Of a stretch of DNA of 43,436 nt, positions 42,358 through 43,436 are shown in pieces. The notes beneath the pieces are model-generated. The model had not been told where the DNA came from and did not search any database. It saw only the letters and a list, made by a program, of their open reading frames with translations. Position numbers and translations under genes: made by a program. The DNA is taken from NCBI RefSeq assembly GCF_000220505.1, contig NZ_AFPJ01000038.1, positions 1 through 43,436 on the forward strand, read 5' to 3'. The stretch is from Microbulbifer agarilyticus S89 (GTDB taxonomy: Bacteria; Pseudomonadota; Gammaproteobacteria; Pseudomonadales; Cellvibrionaceae). Within the stretch, counting starts at the first letter, position 1. Each line of letters opens with the position of its first letter.

Positions 42358-42532
42358 TCTGGCTTAGTTACAGATAGGGGGGGGCAAGGGGGGGACAATA
42401 CCTTCACCGTATTCAAGGTATGCGTTCACAATTTTTCTGTGACAAATTCCTCATTGACACCTATTTCAACTTTGACACAAACTAATCACGCCCTCAAATC
42501 TAGCCTCAATAACCCACAAGGAAGGTTAAAAA

Positions 42533-42709
42533 ATGTCCAGCAGTGATCGTGCTTCCGATTTCTTTTCATCCATCTTCATGGTTATTTTTTTCGTGGTGTA
42601 TACCGGCAGCCTCCCTCTAGCAGTGATATTCGGCGATAAGTGGGATGTTGTGATCTCTCTATTTGTTCCAACTTGGGGGTTTTGGGTGATGCTCGGAGAA
42701 GTGCTATAG
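42533..42709 (+). CDS. Small two-helix membrane protein, island cargo
   Basis: A 58-residue frame starting MSSSDRASDFFSSIF, with an excellent ribosome site (GGAAGG, 7 bp before ATG). Two hydrophobic segments are visible: about residues 13-33 (SIFMVIFFVVYTGSLPLAVIF) and 38-58 (WDVVISLFVPTWGFWVMLGEVL), separated by GDKWD. It is predicted to be an inner-membrane protein. I do not recognise the family. It precedes the exported protein gene by 51 bp on the same strand, so the pair may be one transcript. Confidence 0.65.
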   Translation: MSSSDRASDFFSSIFMVIFFVVYTGSLPLAVIFGDKWDVVISLFVPTWGFWVMLGEVL

Positions 42710-42760
42710 CATTGCCCACCACTAACTGAACTCCCTCGAGAATGAACTAGAGGCTTCCCC

Positions 42761-43294
42761 TTGCGACTTGGAATCATTTTGGCACTTGGGTTTCTACTCA
42801 AGGCACAAACTGCCTTAGCAGTTTCAAATGAGCAGCATGCAATCAACACATTTGATGGATACTGCGTACAAAACAAAGACGACTACAGCAACATCCCCCC
42901 ATTGGCTGAAGCAATGGGAGCTATGGAGCTTCCGGAGGAGATGCTGAATGCAGACCCTGCAATGCGGAAGCTGGGAGGAGGAGGCTACGGCCTTCGCTAC
43001 GAAGGCCTCGTCTTCTTGATTGGGTTCGTGAATGGGGGAGGATGTACAGTAATGTCCACGGGACTAAAGCCCGCAGAATTAGACCGACTTCTCAAGCAGT
43101 TTTATGGAGCTGAGTTTCTTCGTAAGTTAGACGAAGGAATTCAGACTACAAGCTTTTACACCGTAAGAGACCCCGGCCCAAACCAGGGAGTAATGTTCTC
43201 TATAGTAGCTCCTAAGCCTGAAGTAGGTATGGACGGTGCAACTATCGGGATCGTACCCCGGAAAGCGGTCGAGAGTGTGCTGTCCAACCGGTAG
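42761..43294 (+). CDS. Exported protein of unknown function, island cargo
   Basis: A 177-residue protein starting at TTG (42761), supported by AGAGG 7 bp upstream. It has a signal peptide MRLGIILALGFLLKAQTALA with likely cleavage before VSNEQ. The mature part has two cysteines (FDGYCVQNKDD and GGGCTVMST), a glycine-rich KLGGGGYGLRYEG and a PAELDRLL helix. I do not recognise the family. It is the last gene of the island, next to the 58-residue membrane protein, and is a cargo rather than a mobility gene. Confidence 0.7.
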   Translation: MRLGIILALGFLLKAQTALAVSNEQHAINTFDGYCVQNKDDYSNIPPLAEAMGAMELPEEMLNADPAMRKLGGGGYGLRYEGLVFLIGFVNGGGCTVMSTGLKPAELDRLLKQFYGAEFLRKLDEGIQTTSFYTVRDPGPNQGVMFSIVAPKPEVGMDGATIGIVPRKAVESVLSNR

Positions 43295-43313
43295 AAATTG
43301 CTGCACTGCCGGA

Positions 43314-43332
43314 GGTACAAGGGATGGTACAA
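43314..43332 (+). other. Paired GGTACAA repeats near attR, candidate integrase arm sites
   Basis: GGTACAA at 43314-43320 and 43326-43332, a 12-bp period, same orientation as the pair near attL. Confidence 0.5.
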
Positions 43333-43393
43333 TTTCCTCACAACTCGACGCTGAAGGCCTTGAGTACCCAGGGTTAGGAATGATGGAAACTAG

Positions 43394-43410
43394 TCCGCCT
43401 CTGGGCACCA
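43394..43410 (+). other. attR core
   Basis: TCCGCCTCTGGGCACCA, a 17-bp exact copy of the tRNA-Phe 3' end without the rest of the tRNA. Chromosomal sequence resumes at 43411 with an A-run and GGCGCTCC. Confidence 0.93.
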
Positions 43411-43436
43411 TACAAAAAAGGCGCTCCCGAACGGTA

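Larger units (their letters stand above)
35709..43410. mobile_element. Integrated genomic island in tRNA-Phe
   Basis: A 17-bp direct repeat bounds 7.7 kb that starts with a tyrosine integrase gene reading inward from the tRNA. The contents are integrase, m5C methyltransferase, HTH controller, restriction endonuclease, ParB-like protein, serine recombinase, a 58-residue membrane protein and an exported protein. The base composition looks more AT-rich and the codon use different from the core genes to the left (a visual judgement). Both att sites and the integrase frame are intact, so the element could still excise. No conjugation or replication gene is visible. Confidence 0.9.

Noticed and set aside
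35709-43410. Possible prophage
   Set aside because: No capsid, tail, terminase, lysis or replication genes are present; only mobility, R-M and cargo genes.
1-43436. CRISPR array
   Set aside because: No regularly spaced direct repeats of 24-40 bp and no cas genes were seen.

Overview
The window looks like chromosomal DNA of a GC-rich marine gammaproteobacterium. The gene orders support this: yibN-grxC-secB divergent from gpmI-envC-ctpA, hisBHAF, mutY-yggX next to tRNA-Phe, and large TonB-dependent receptors. I favour a Cellvibrionales/Microbulbifer-like host, but that is an inference from gene content and style, not a database match.

Layout. 1-7.0 kb: an MFS transporter (cut by the window edge), a giant CrbS/MxtR-like transporter-fused hybrid histidine kinase, and a divergent TonB-dependent receptor. 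7.2-8.9 kb: three small lipoproteins, two of them META/HslJ-like. 8.9-9.2 kb: a palindrome-bounded intergenic repeat, a terminator and hairpins. 9.35-12.8 kb (minus strand): YibN-like rhodanese, grxC, secB, hotdog thioesterase, SDR oxidoreductase and Smr nuclease. 13.2-17.5 kb: gpmI-envC-ctpA (glycolysis, septal amidase activation, periplasmic processing), ending in an unusually long hairpin. 17.8-21.2 kb: a DUF6316-like protein and three AraC-type regulator genes, one without a DNA-binding domain. 21.7-24.6 kb: hisBHAF on the minus strand, with a large palindromic repeat between hisH and hisA. 24.8-27.4 kb: a small exported His-rich protein and a ZnuD-like receptor with four His/Glu-rich stretches, probably a zinc-uptake pair. 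27.7-29.9 kb: an AsmA-family protein. 30-34 kb: a fatty-acyl catabolic operon (histidine phosphatase, acyl-CoA dehydrogenase, APH-type kinase) divergent from a LysR regulator across a perfect palindrome. 34.1-35.7 kb: mutY, yggX and tRNA-Phe.

The last 7.7 kb is a complete integrated island. A 17-bp direct repeat of the tRNA-Phe 3' end (35709-35725 and 43394-43410) bounds it. It carries a tyrosine integrase, a type II restriction-modification set (m5C methyltransferase; divergent HTH controller overlapping a PD-(D/E)XK, probably SacI-like, endonuclease), a ParB-like DNA-binding protein, a serine recombinase, and two cargo genes of unknown role: a 58-residue membrane protein and an exported 177-residue protein. 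Paired GGTACAA motifs lie just inside both ends and are good candidates for integrase arm sites. Several island intergenic regions hold runs of hairpins.

Most of the window is ordinary core genome. The parts that merit follow-up are the island, the two palindromic repeats (8943-9080 and 23250-23343), the metal-binding receptor locus, and the AraC cluster with its HTH-less member.
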